DNA from: Aplectana chamaeleonis
Taxonomy: Eukaryota > Nematoda > Chromadorea > Rhabditida > Cosmocercidae
DNA: 64,000 nt
Assembly: GCA_029168955.1 (NCBI GenBank)
Contig: JAPDOI010000376.1
Location: 457,001 to 521,000, forward strand
Reading direction: 5' to 3'
This document shows positions 10,870 to 21,680 of this stretch, one piece after another (the stretch's first letter is position 1; each line of letters begins with the position of its first letter). Under the pieces are notes generated by a model. That model saw nothing but the letters and a program-made list of their open reading frames with translations. It had not been told where the DNA came from and searched no databases. Both the position numbers and the translations under genes were made by a program.

Positions 10870-11549
10870 ATTATTAATTCGCAGTTCGCCTCGAATGCCC
10901 ATGTAGAGTTGGTTTGAAGATCTTAACTATCGTTTGTCGGCAGGCGGGCTGGCTGCCGTGGCTCGAAGTTATCACCTGCCGCGAACGAGCGTGGCAATAC
11001 GGCAAGACCCGAATCCGCACTGCACTGGACTAGAACTTTCGCCATGGTTCGAAGTATTTCTGATTTGTTTGTATTTTTCAAAATGTTTATGAACACATTG
11101 GGAGATCTCACCATTTTAATCCGCAAACGTCGCTGATTTCGTTCAGTTTTGCTTCACATGCGAGCGCTATCTTGAAAAATATCACGATTGTTGTTGAAAA
11201 GATACAACACATTTGTCGGCTGGTGGAAAATCAACACCTTGATGTTAAGACTCACTTGATTGTGCATCATATCAAAGGAATAAGACTTGCTAACATCGAT
11301 CAGTCGGAGCATCATTTCTGGATAATGATAGTCGACGGAACGCCTGTTACGAGATAATTTAACTGCAATGCCCACCGTAGACATCGCTTCTGAGTTTTTT
11401 TTTTACCAAATAGAGGTTTGTTTAGTTGCCGTAAAACATCTGTCGAGTTAATGGCAACGAAGACAGCATGAGCAGCCATTTGTCGCTCCAAATGGGGCGG
11501 GCGAGTGGCGAACTCAAACCTTCCGCGTAGGCGTGTGCAGACGATACAC
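10870..11549. other. No convincing gene
   Basis: Short frames exist on both strands (10923-11126 minus, starting in a good ACCATGG context; 11172-11357 plus), but none shows a known domain, codon bias or paired splice sites. I make no call. Confidence 0.4.
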
Positions 11550-11830
11550 TCTTTTCCATAAATATACAAACACCCCCGAAATTGCCGTTTCTGAAACTGT
11601 CACCTCTGTTTTCTGTGACCCCGAAAACCGCAGTTTCATTTATGGACAGCTCTTTTGGCAATACTTGACACACCTGGAGGACTTGTACATGATTTTCGAC
11701 CGCTCCATAAATATACGAACACTTATGAAAACTGCAGGTTTAGTGACGAATATTGTGAAACTATAGTTCACCGCAATATTAAAAAAATATGGTGCGGTTG
11801 CGGACTCGTGCTAACATACGGTAATCTGAT
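11550..11830. repeat. CCATAAATATACRAACAC repeat plus truncated TA-MITE
   Basis: CCATAAATATACAAACACC (about 11556) and CCATAAATATACGAACAC (about 11706) are direct repeats about 150 bp apart. The reverse-orientation relative at 32027-32222 has the same word (GTTCGTATATTTATGGAACG) at both its ends. Immediately after (11763-11830), GTTCACCGCAATATTAAAA and GGTGCGGTTGCGGACTCGTG match the left arm of the TA-flanked MITE at 6252-6490, truncated. Confidence 0.6.
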
Positions 11831-12239
11831 TGTGTAATCACTCAGTTTTTCGAAATAACTGAGATCGGTCGGTGAGTTTTTGTTTCCACTCTCACATTTT
11901 CACCTGTTTTCATTGCTTCCACAGATGTTGTCATATCTCAGGCAAGGATTGCGCGTCTCCCGCTCGGAATTGGAGTATTTTGGATTAGTTGGCAGTTGAG
12001 CGGGAGATGGAAAACGATAGGCAGCGTAAGTGGCACGGAATCAAACACGCGCTCGGAATCGCAACTGCGCTCCAAAGCAACTTTCGCGCTGCAATGAGAA
12101 CGATTTGCTGGAAGCGACCACCTGAAAGTTGTATATTTCAACTGACCCCTATTTTCAACTCACTCCTTTCCGTGATAGGATCTGCTGGTCTTGTAGTATT
12201 CCTTTCTACAGCTAAGAATAATAAATAGTCTCAAATAAA

Positions 12240-12935
12240 TTATTCCTGAAAGTTTAGGTTCCTGGTAAAAGTAAAGATTTGGCATGGCCATTTTTTCGAA
12301 ATATTAGACATAATCACCTAAAAGGGGAAGGTAAAGAAAAATGAAAAAAGTTTTGAAATACTCTTGAGAACGATTTGGCGTAGAATAATTTGATTTTTGG
12401 GAAATGTAGTGAAATAGTTGAAAGTATGATTTGGCAGTCGAGTTTGAACCAACTATTGATAAGAGTTGTGCAAAATGAGAGATCGCATTGTATGAGCTTA
12501 TCCGTAGAACATATCAAAGCAAAATCACGCGTAATATGAAACAAACAGTTGATTTTACTTCACTTCATACGTGAAGACAGCGGCATTCCAGCTCCCGAAC
12601 GAGCTTTTACTGCTTGTCTTGTCACGCTTGATTTTGCTTCGATCTGTTCTACGGATAAGCTCATACAATGCGATCTCTCATTTTGCACAACTCTTATCAA
12701 TAGTTGGTTCAAACTCGACTGCCAAATCATACTTTCAACTATTTCACTACATTTCCCAAAAATCAAATTATTCTACGCCAAATCGTTCTCAAGAGCATTT
12801 CAAAACTTTTTTCATTTTTCTTTACCTTCCCCTTTTAGGTGATTATATTTCTAATTTTTCTAAAAAATGGCCATGCCAAATCTTTACTTTTGCCAGGAAC
12901 CTAAACTTTCAGGAATTTCATTTATTTTTCCTAAA
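12240..12935. mobile_element. Foldback element, arms about 290 bp (copy 1)
   Basis: The left arm (12240-12530) and right arm (12635-12935) are near-perfect reverse complements around a spacer of about 100 bp. GATTTGGCATGG, GATTTGGCGTAGAAT and GATTTGGCAGTCGAG recur along each arm. Open frames on both strands here are mirror images of each other, which shows they are not genes. The element is homologous to 40955-41610 and forms one end of the 3.4-kb composite repeat. Confidence 0.85.
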
Positions 12936-13009
12936 GGTTTCCTTTCTAACATGGTTTATGCCTGGTGGTGTTAATTCAAAGAAAACCTACTGATGCCCTG
13001 CCCCCCCCC

Positions 13010-15120
13010 CCCTTCTATGACGCCCTACGCGCTCCCACTGATGTCCTGCACACTTTCTTCGGCGTTCTGCGCACACCCATCAGGGTCACAAGCACGCTCA
13101 TGCCGATCATGTTTTCCGCAGGGCTACCTTAACCCTCCTTGGAGAATTTTCAAAGTGTCAGCCTGGATATGAGCACATCGTAATAGCCAATAATCATGTT
13201 TGCACAATTTCGACCTCCTTTGCCATTTTCCACTGGCTTCTCGAAGAGAGCGGTGTGTGAATGAATGCATACCGCTACTCCGCCCTTTTATACCCCGAAT
13301 GTTATGAGCGTGTGTTTTCGTTCATTGTCATGTTTTGTTCAAGAATGGCTACGGTAGCCCTGCGGAAAAAATGATCGGCATTGGCGTGCTTGTATTTGGG
13401 TCCCGCAAACTTTTTACGGCGTCCGGTGCATCCCACTTGGGTCCCACACACGTTCTACGGCGTCTTGCGCTCTTCCACTTGGTTACCTCACAGTTTCTAC
13501 GGCGTCCAACGTACTTTCGTTTGGGTCTCACACACTTTCCACGGCTTACTGCGCACACCCATTTGGGTCCCACACACTTTCTACGGCGTCCGGCACACTC
13601 TCATTTGGGTCCCACACACTTACTACGGCGTTCTGCGCACACCCATTTGGGTCCCGCACATTTTATACGGCGTCCAGCGCACTCCCACGTGGGTCCCGCA
13701 CATTTTCTACGGCGTCCGGCGCACTCTCACTTGGGTCCCGCACACTTTATACGGCGTCCGGCACACTCTCATTTGGGTCCTACACACTTACTACGGCGTT
13801 CTGCTCACACCCATTTGGGTCCCGCACACTTTATACGGCGTCCGGCGCACTTCCACTTGGTCACCTCACAGTTTCTACGGCGTCCAACGTACTTTCGTTT
13901 GGGTCTCACACACTTTCCACGGCTTACTGCGCACACCCATTTGGGTCCCGCACACATTCTACGGCGTCCGGCACACCCTCATTTGGGTCCCATACACTTA
14001 CTACGGCGTTCTGCGCACACCCATTTGGGTCCCGCACACTTTATACGGCGTCCGGCGCACTCTCATTTGGGTCCCGCACACTTTCTACGGCGTCCGGCAC
14101 ACTCTCATTTGGGTCCCACACACTTACTACGGCGTTCTGCGCACACCCATTTGGGTCCCGCACACTTTATACGGCGTCCGGCGCACTTCCACTTGGTCAC
14201 CTCACAGTTTTTACGGCGTCCAACGTACTTTCGTTTGGGTCTCACACAGTTTCCACGGCTTACTGCGCACACCCATTTGGGTCCCGCACACATTCTACGG
14301 CGTCCGGCACACTCTCATTTGGGTCCCACACACTTACTACGGCGTTCTGCGCACACCCATTTGGGTCCCGCACGCTTTATACGGCGTCCGGCGCACTCCC
14401 ACGTGGGTCCCGCACGCTTTCTACGGCGTCCGGCGAACTTTCATTTGGGTCCCGCACACTTTCTACGGCGTTCTGCGCACACCCATTTGGGTCCCACACA
14501 CTTTATACGGCGTCCGGCGCACTTCCACTTGGTCACCTCACAGCTTTTACGGCGTCCAACGTACTTTCGTTTGGGTCTCACACACTTTCCACGGCTTACT
14601 GCGCACACCCATTTGGGTCCCGCACACATTCTACGGCGTCCGGCACACTCTCATTTGGGTCCCACACACTTACTACGGCGTTCTGCGCACACCCATTTGG
14701 GTCCCGCACGCTTTATACGGCGTCCGGCGCACTCCCACGTGGGTCCCGCACGCTTTCTACGGCGTCCGGCGAACTTTCATTTGGGTCCCGCACACTTTCT
14801 ACGGCGTTCTGCGCACACCCATTTGGGTCCCACACACTTTCTACGGCGTCCGGCGCACTCCCACTTGGGTCCCGCACACTTTCTACGACGTTCTGCGCAC
14901 ACCCATTTGGGTCCCACACACTTTCTAGGGCGTTCTGCGCACACCCATTTGGGTCCCGCACACTTTCGACGGCGTCCGGCGCACTCCCACTTGGGTCCCA
15001 CACACTTTCTACGGCGTTATGCGCACACCCATTTGGGTCCCGCACACTTTCTACGGCGTCTTTCGCACTCCTTCTGGGGTCCCGCACACTATCTACGGCG
15101 TTCTGTGGGGCACTTCTGAG
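13010..15120 (+). repeat. 42-bp tandem array (largest contiguous block 13390-15120)
   Basis: About 41 contiguous units of 42 bp carry the core GGGTCCCGCACAC-TTTCTACGGCGT, alternating with TGCGCACACCCATTT or CCGGCGCACTC. Higher-order blocks repeat, for example the CTTGGTCACCTCACAG and CCAACGTACTTTCG variants recur about every 340 bp. A short lead-in at 13010-13090 is separated by a 13092-13390 inverted pair (GCCGATCATGTTTTCCGC / GCGGAAAAAATGATCGGC), apparently an insertion. The 594-codon frame 13335-15119 and the overlapping 515-codon frame exist only because 42 is a multiple of 3 and the unit lacks stops in several frames. I do not regard them as protein. Confidence 0.95.
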
Positions 15121-15911
15121 TAACACCGTGCGGCGTTCCAAAAAGTACTTCCGAGATCCCGCCGTATTGATTGAAGCGTTGCCCCGTCAAAACCTGAGCA
15201 AAAGCCTATCAGTAACAGTGTTCATTTCACTAGTTCATTTTTACGAATAAGTAAACGTCGGATGGTTTATAATAACATGTTTACGTGTTTTTGTCTTTCT
15301 TGACCCTCAATTTTGAGGTTCCGCAAAAATTGAGCAACCAACTTCAAATTTTGACAGGAGCTAGGTGCAAACAAAACCAGCTCCCTGGCCAAAAATGAGC
15401 TCTCTAGCTCAACGATAAGTGTTCCAACAAGATCGTGAACGCCAACTGAAAAAAAAGGAGATGAACATTTTTTCGACCAAAATGACGTGGTTTTGACACT
15501 TTTTCTCGAATCTTAGGGAACCATTCCGGACTATTTTTTGAACAGTTATTCACCTTTCTAAAATATATTAAATGCAAAAAGAACGGTCTTCTTACGTTTA
15601 CTCTGGACCCTGATGCTGTGATCAGGGGGTTGCGCGATGGCGAATCAAAGCCAAATCTGGTGAGCGCTTCGCGCTCACCACAATTCTGCAAATCTGTTTT
15701 GTTTGCGACGGGGGTTCATTTGTTGTTGATTTTTTCGATTCAACTCTACTCTATCTCCCCTACACGTCTTGTTTTATTTATTCGCAGTGATGGTTATATA
15801 TTGAATATATCACAGTGATCGAAACACAGAAAAGTTGTTTCAGCACCGTACTCCGATTCGGCCGTAAAATAAAACGCGTGGTGTGCAAATGCACTAAAGG
15901 GCGCATTTCAG

Positions 15912-17057
15912 GCCTGTATCTTCCCGTTTACTTTGAAAGAAGCCGTGCAACCGTGGCATCCTCGCGCTGGCCATAACACTCTCCAAAATCTAGCGGCATT
16001 GATCGGCTTCATTTTCCAACAGGTGTGATTTCTATTCTGTACAGGTGAATGAAACCAGATGGACTTTATGTACTTAAACGCTATGCTTTTCTTTTCAGCT
16101 CACCGAACCTCGAGAGGCAGTGCAGCAGTACGCTGTGCGCGTTAACCACGCTAAAGGACGAACAGCTCTCAAGAGTCTTCCCTTAGACATCGAGAACGCT
16201 ACGACTGGTAGGCTTTGCCGGCCTATTTTTTACAATTTTAGATTTGGTTTGCGCGTAATTTCATCAATTTTCTAGATTTCGCACTTGATGCTTTGGGTTT
16301 CGGGCACGAAGACCTGAGCAATGCGTGGGGGACGGAGCTCCCAATTAGCAGGTTAACGTTGTTGAAACTACTGTGCTTATCTGGGCCGAATTCCGGTCCG
16401 CAGTTGCGTCTCGACACGCTTTACGGCCGCGCACATTCGAGTCGGAAGAGTTTCCAGCGTCGCAGCAGCCGATCTGTTGACTCTAGGTGGGTTTAAAAAA
16501 CTGGAAACATGACAAAACTGGAGAAAACTGTATAAAACAGCCATATCGAGTCGGCTTTGGCGCTGGAAACTCGACTGACTCCACCGCATGAGGCCGCAAA
16601 GCATGTCGAGACGCAATTGCAGACCGGAATTTGGCCCAGATAAGCACAGTACGTATGGCGACACAATGTTTTACACTCTAACTGTACATGTTTTACAGCT
16701 TTTTCGTGTCCCTCGGTCGATCTGATGAAGAGCGTCTGGCAGCTCTAAGGAAAATGGCCGATGATCGCGGATGGTGGAAGCCGCACGTATTCAGGACACT
16801 ACAGAAGGCGCTGTGAGTTTATTTTGTTTTAGGGTGTAACTCTTGGATGGTAGGACTGTTGTATCAGGTACATTTTCCAGCCAGGACATACGCTCGTTCA
16901 AGCATACGGTGGTGGATGACGTATTCCAGTGGCTTCCGGCTGATGTAGGTTTCCGATGTTATTCATCTGTTGCTTTCATTTACTCCAGCATTCACATCTA
17001 TTAAAGCATCGAGCGAAGAGACCGCGTCTGGAGACAATCCATGTGACGACACCATGA
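15912..17057 (+). CDS. Spliced host gene, 3' six exons, unknown product
   Basis: Six exons join in frame: 15912-16022, 16099-16207, 16276-16351, 16699-16812, 16881-16944 and 16989-17057 (TGA). They give 180 codons plus stop. All introns are GT-AG with nematode-type acceptors (TTTCAG, TTTTCAG, TTTCTAG, TTTTACAG, TTTTCCAG, ACTCCAG). Four are short (76, 68, 68 and 44 bp); the third is 347 bp because it contains a 279-bp MITE. The frame is kept across exon phases 0, 1, 2, 2 and 0, which is unlikely by chance. Landmarks in the protein are AVQPWHPRAGHNTLQNLAAL, ALDALGFGHEDLSNAWGTEL, SLGRSDEERLAALRKMADD and RGWWKPHVFRTLQKAL. The C terminus is basic (KHRAKRPR), like a nuclear localisation signal. I recognise no family. 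No start codon is in view, so upstream exons are expected, possibly on the far side of the 3.4-kb composite repeat. Confidence 0.8.
16371..16649. mobile_element. TA-flanked MITE inside an intron (CTGTGCTTATCTGGGCC)
   Basis: The 279-bp element is flanked by TA (16369-16370, 16650-16651). Termini are CTGTGCTTATCTGGGCC and its reverse complement, followed by ATTCCGGTC and GTCTCGACA blocks in mirrored order. A second copy of 275 bp is at 52932-53206. It lies wholly within the intron between exons ending 16351 and starting 16699, so splicing would remove it. Confidence 0.9.
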
Positions 17058-18340
17058 AGGCTGGACCCGCTGTGACGAGACAATGAGTCCTGAAGCGATG
17101 CGTCATAATCATCAACGTTAGTATATTCTTCCTACCCATATTTTAGATATTGTTAATGCTATGCCATTATTTATTTAAAAAGTTTCAATCGTGTTTAGTA
17201 GGTTTTCGTAGCATAGAGTTGAATGAGTTCCAGTTTCATTGTATTCTCCCACTCCTATGACTCATTTCAACTGTGCGGCGGAGCTATTGCAGCCCTTTTG
17301 TTAGCACGGAGTAGGCAGCGGTGCCCCTAAATCATCGGCGTCATCAGCTCTACCAACTCCTGATTTCGTGTGTCAGATATCATTGCTACGCTTAGCCGCA
17401 TGTTTTCCACGCCCATTTCACTGCTCTTAATTTTTTGCTCCCGAGTGCGTCAGCTTGTCATGCTCGTACTCTCATTTCCCTGAGGATGGGCTGTAAATGC
17501 TACGAAGTAGGTGGGAAAGCTTCTAAAATCAGCAATATTATTGGTTATTTGTCAATGTGCATAAAAATCTATTGGATATGAGAGTGCTGGTGGTCTTGGG
17601 GAAATCTGACTGCGAGCACAATAAGCTGAACGCGCCTTCATAATTTAAAAAGATTAGTGAAAAACGCAAATAATCGTGAAATGAGAGTGGCAATGAACTA
17701 TGTACATCGACTGGGTGACAGTTGACTTGGGCTTGTTTTAAGGAGGGGAAACCAATCACTGCTATTTTGTAGGGATTTATGTGGACGAAAATAATAGTGA
17801 GTCCTGAAAAAATCAAGAAAACGTGGTAATTTGTTGTCATATTCCAACCAAAGCCTAAACAACGGGGTCTCGACGAGTAGTTGTATTCTGTCAACCGTTT
17901 GTTATCATTGTTATGGTTATGTTATTGTTAAAGTGTTTGTAAACTGTTGCTGTTCCTGTTATTCCTATCAAATGATCTTATATTTTACTGTATTTCGAAA
18001 GGATTGTCGATTGCTGAAATATTCGTTTCCAATTTTTTCGAACATTTCGCTCCTGTTATTTTATTTCTGATTAATTGTTGCCCGTGTTTTCCAAAACAGC
18101 CATGCCTATTGAAAATAGGTACATCGTTCTAATTCATGGTTTTCCCGTTGTTCTGTTGTTTTTATGAGTACTGTGGGTGAATTCCTATCATAAATAGTAA
18201 ACTTTTCATGTTCATCGCATTAATAAACAGATATTTGGCCTTATATTTCATTTCGAGGCGAGACGGCAAGATAAAAAGATGCCAGTATGCAGTGGTTTCC
18301 CAAAATACTATGTAACAGTAGTTTTAAACTACACCAATTA
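17058..18340. other. 3' flank of the spliced gene, no further gene seen
   Basis: No exon, repeat boundary or ORF of note was recognised. The sequence is AT-rich, with several AATAAA-like words (for example near 18222) that could serve as poly(A) signals, but distance to the stop at 17057 makes their link to that gene uncertain. Confidence 0.4.
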
Positions 18341-18354
18341 GTGGAAACCACTGG

Positions 18355-18790
18355 GAATGGAAGGGGTTTCCGACACCCGTAACGAAGCGAGGGGTGACCT
18401 GCAGGGGCAAGAAGGGCTCACCAGCAGTGCGGTTTCGCGCCGCGACCGCTCGCGCCAAGCGGGACTCCCTCTCCACGGGTGGTGGCCATCGTGTATCAAC
18501 ACTCGTGAGGAGGCGGGAGAAACGGGGGAGGAGCGAGGTTCCTAATTGGACGCAACACGGGCTAGCCCCGGCGCCCGGCTGTTGCGTCCAATCAGGAACC
18601 TCGCTCCTCCCCCGTTTCTCCCGCCTCCTCACGAGTGTTGATACACGATGGCCACCACCCCCTCTCCACCTCCTACGCTCCCGCCGGGTCTGATGATCCT
18701 CGCAGGATAGCGCCCGACCCTGAGCGCGAGAAGCGCATTCCGTGCCTGAGTATCGGTGAAAACCCAGACTCACCGATCTATCACAGCTGT
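18355..18790. mobile_element. Foldback with GC-rich perfect core
   Basis: Two core arms (about 18476-18560 and 18583-18665) are almost perfect reverse complements, containing GGTGGTGGCCATCGTGTATC and its mirror, around the centre CGGGCTAGCCCCGGCGCCCG. The open frames on both strands here are mirror images and not genes. Confidence 0.7.
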
Positions 18791-19339
18791 TTCAAAAAAA
18801 AAATGAGTGATACCACTAGCAAACTACCGTATGTTAGGACGAGTCCGTAACCTCATCATGTCCTAGTTCCATTGCTGTAGACTATATCTTCAATATTATT
18901 TCAGTATGAGGTAAAACTATAATTCAGATGAACAACATCAAATATTCTGTTACCTAGGCAGTGGAAATTTTTTTAAAGCAAGATTCGATTGTGACTGCTC
19001 CATGTATCGAAAATTACAAGCTTGAGCTTGCTCACGTGCCTGTAACTCCATCCATTTCCATGATTTTGTGGACGTGTGATACCCCACATGCCACCTATAA
19101 GGTTCAAGATCAAAATGACCGCAGGACAAAAAAGCGCGAAGTTTTCCGTCTCTAGCCACGACATGATAGGGCGCCAGAAGTGGATGACGAGGCTGTCCTG
19201 AGCATACCACAATCACTTACGCCTCCTATGGCAAAGAAACAGTGCAAGGTGACCTCCTAGGACTTGTAGGCACTCCACGAAGCCCATTTTTAAACTCGAA
19301 GAAGCACCAGCGACCGTACCGCCGCTGCGGTATGTCGCT

Positions 19340-19885
19340 TTGACCACTGCGCTTCCTTCATCGGAACTTCCCCGGACGCCGAAGCGGCGCTTTGTCCGGG
19401 GCTTTCCTGACCGTGAGAGATTTGATTTGTTTAGAAAAGCCACACAGTTTCCGGACAGAGAGCTGCGAAGCGGCGCGAACCCCTTCGGCATATGGTTCCC
19501 AAGGCCACACAGTTCCCGGACAAAACGCCGCAAAGCGGCGCTCTAGCCGGGGTTTTCCTGACCGTGAGAGATTTGATTTGTTCAAAAAAGCCACATACAG
19601 TTCATCTCCGCATTCGCATTTAGTCGGCAAAGTGCACGCTGATTGCGTAAGAGTGTTGCGGCGCGGTTTCGAGGCCCGTCAGACAAGGATGTGAAACCAC
19701 CCGCGCGGTTTTTGCATTTCTTCGCCGCTGTGGAAAAAAGCGAAACCCGCCCGGGTGATCCAACATCCTTGCCTGAGTGGCTTCAAAACCGCGCCGCAAC
19801 ACACTTTCGCAGCCAGCGTGCACTTTGCGGACTGAACGCGAATGCAGAGATGAACTGTATTTTCCGAACATAGTGTCGCGAAGCG
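19340..19885. repeat. GC-rich direct and inverted repeats (AAGCGGCGC block)
   Basis: The block GCGGCGCTTTGTCCGGGGC-TTTCCTGACCGTGAGAG-ATTTGATTTGTTTA occurs twice in the same direction (about 19386 and 19535). Downstream, 19610-19700 and 19780-19885 are imperfect inverted copies (GTGCACGCTGATTGCG / CGCAGCCAGCGTGCAC). No coding. Confidence 0.6.
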
Positions 19886-20697
19886 GCGCGAACCCCCCCC
19901 CCACCCTACTGTGGACATAAATACCCCCTATAATTGATATAAATAAACGCCCAACCTAAAATCCGTACAAGTCCAAAACGCTGTTAGTCTGCGCAAAGTT
20001 TGGAAAATGTTCCTTCACCCTAACTTCGCTTAGTGGGGTCAGCTTTGGGTGCTGAACACGATTATGAGGTCCATTTCCAGATTTTCGTAAAAATAATGCG
20101 CTTTCTGGAGGGTACAATAAGTACGAAAATCAGAGAAAAAATGCCTATAACTTTTTTCAGAGTGGGCCTAGGCAGCTGCGATGGGCATATTCGGACTTTT
20201 CGTCCGAAAATGGTTCTTGAAAAGTACATTCCATTTGGAATGGTCCCTATGACTTATTGTGGTTCCCTTGTCAGTTGCCGGATAAAAGCGAGCAACTGAA
20301 CGTGAGTGTGACACCCCATGAGAACACTTGCAAATGTAACCTTTTATTTTGTGACACGACAACAACTCATGAAAAGGTAGCGGAAATCGCTTTATTTGCG
20401 TTTGGTTGTTCTCCTGACGAGGCTTGAACTAGCCTAATTCCTTCCAGGCCTTTGGTGGCCTTATTCCTCCATCCTCCCAGCTGGCTTGCGCGACTCACAA
20501 CGCTGCCGATTGTGCTTTGCACTTGGGCTAAAGGAGTCCGATTTGGCAAACGGGGAAAGGGAAGGGAATGGGTGGGATATGTAAATGATACATCGCAGTT
20601 CATATAATGAATATTTTACGTCGACAACTTCGTTGTCTAGCAAAATATAACATTATATATCAAAATCAATTACAATTGCTTCTTCAACCTACGCGTT

Positions 20698-20700
20698 TAT

Positions 20701-20756
<56 letters not shown>
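20698..20756. repeat. (TAA)n microsatellite
   Basis: About 18 consecutive TAA/AAT trinucleotides with a single end imperfection. Confidence 0.95.
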
Positions 20757-20759
<3 letters not shown>

Positions 20760-21188
20760 GCCCTTATTGTCAACCTATGCGTTTGACAATATGGCCACTC
20801 CAATTGAGTTTCTCACCTCATTCATGTAATCTAACTGAAGGTAGACCATCTGTGGCCCGATTTGCCGCAACATTTATCAGTTTAGCTAATAATCCCTTGA
20901 TTTTTGGGTGCGGTCATTGAGAATGCCCTCAATGAACGAACCTCATAAATGCTGTCAACGCCTGCTTTCTGTGAACCATACTAAGCTTCTTGGTCACAGA
21001 ACTAGAAGCAACACTTGTGTGGAAGCTCTGGTACGAAAGCAGCATGTGGTCCTCGCCTGTCCTCAACATCATTGTTCTGCGTAAATAAACTAGAACTTTA
21101 TTGTTGTCACTGGACATACATAAGTGAGGGTCTTTGTGTGAAGGCTGATTTTTATCTGCAGTGTGAGTGGAGCATCCACCTGACTGGC

Positions 21189-21680
21189 TTAAAAGCAGTG
21201 TTCACGATGATTCTCGTTTCCAAGTTTTCCACTCAAAACAATGCGTTGGCAACCAAGTGTTACCAACATCACGAAGAAACGGCGAGAAACGCACTTATTT
21301 GTCTTATTTCAGTGACATCATTCTATGGCCTGGACTATTTGTCTGGTTGGATGAACATGTTCACGGTGGTTGTCACCGGTAAAAAATGGGACTAATCGAA
21401 AATGGAAGAATATTTCCGGCAAAACAGTATTAGTTAGGGCCCGAAGGAAAGGACGGAGCAATACAGATTAGAGAATTGCAAAAGACGGGTCCACAAAAGA
21501 TTTTATTGTCACAACGAACAGTTCCATTGATACTTAAGAGGCGGGCTGATACTTGAGGATTTCGTGCCCTTCTGGTGCGTTTTTCTCGGTTTCTTCGTCA
21601 TTTCAGTTCTACTCGGGGACCAAGCAATCGATTTAGCGATTAATCTCAAAATCGAAGATTATCGTGAACACTGCCTTTAA
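21189..21680. mobile_element. TTAA-flanked MITE (GCAGTGTTCACGAT termini), copy 1
   Basis: The 492-bp element has TTAA at both ends (21189-21192, 21677-21680). Termini are AAGCAGTGTTCACGATGAT and ATCGTGAACACTGCCT. It matches the termini of the element at 34869-35361. The 126-codon frame 21015-21395 runs into it and is not a gene. Confidence 0.85.

Larger units (their letters stand above)
12240..15690 (+). mobile_element. Composite repeat, copy 1 (foldback + 42-bp array + terminal hairpin)
   Basis: The order is foldback, short linker with a C-run (about 13000), 42-bp array, a unique stretch of 0.55 kb (15125-15640), and a terminal hairpin with stem GGTGAGCGC/GCGCTCACC (about 15661-15681) followed by ACAATT. 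The same order is found inverted at 37885-41610. The unique stretch is visibly more than 90% identical between copies. No transposase was seen. It is probably a large nonautonomous element; class is uncertain, and the hairpin near one end suggests a rolling-circle (Helitron-like) option without the canonical CTRR end. Confidence 0.7.

Noticed and set aside
11160..11384. Protein-like frames on both strands
   Set aside because: No domain, no splice pairing, and both strands look equally coding, so no call is justified.
12549..12842. 97-codon ORF and its 76-codon mirror at 12314-12544
   Set aside because: Nearly the same peptide is read from both strands, showing the foldback arms and not two genes.
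13335..15119. 594-codon ORF of repeating 14-mers as a structural protein
   Set aside because: It lies wholly in a 42-bp tandem array, several frames and both strands are open at once, and the inverted copy shows the same. The period explains it.
13390..15120. CRISPR-like array
   Set aside because: Units are contiguous 42-mers without unique spacers, and the genome is eukaryotic.
15800..15911. Additional upstream exon of the spliced gene
   Set aside because: The stretch between the repeat and 15912 has stops in all usable phases and no convincing acceptor-donor pair.
20400..20480. Possible tRNA B-box (AGTTCAAGCC) on the minus strand
   Set aside because: No acceptor stem, A-box or cloverleaf could be formed around it.
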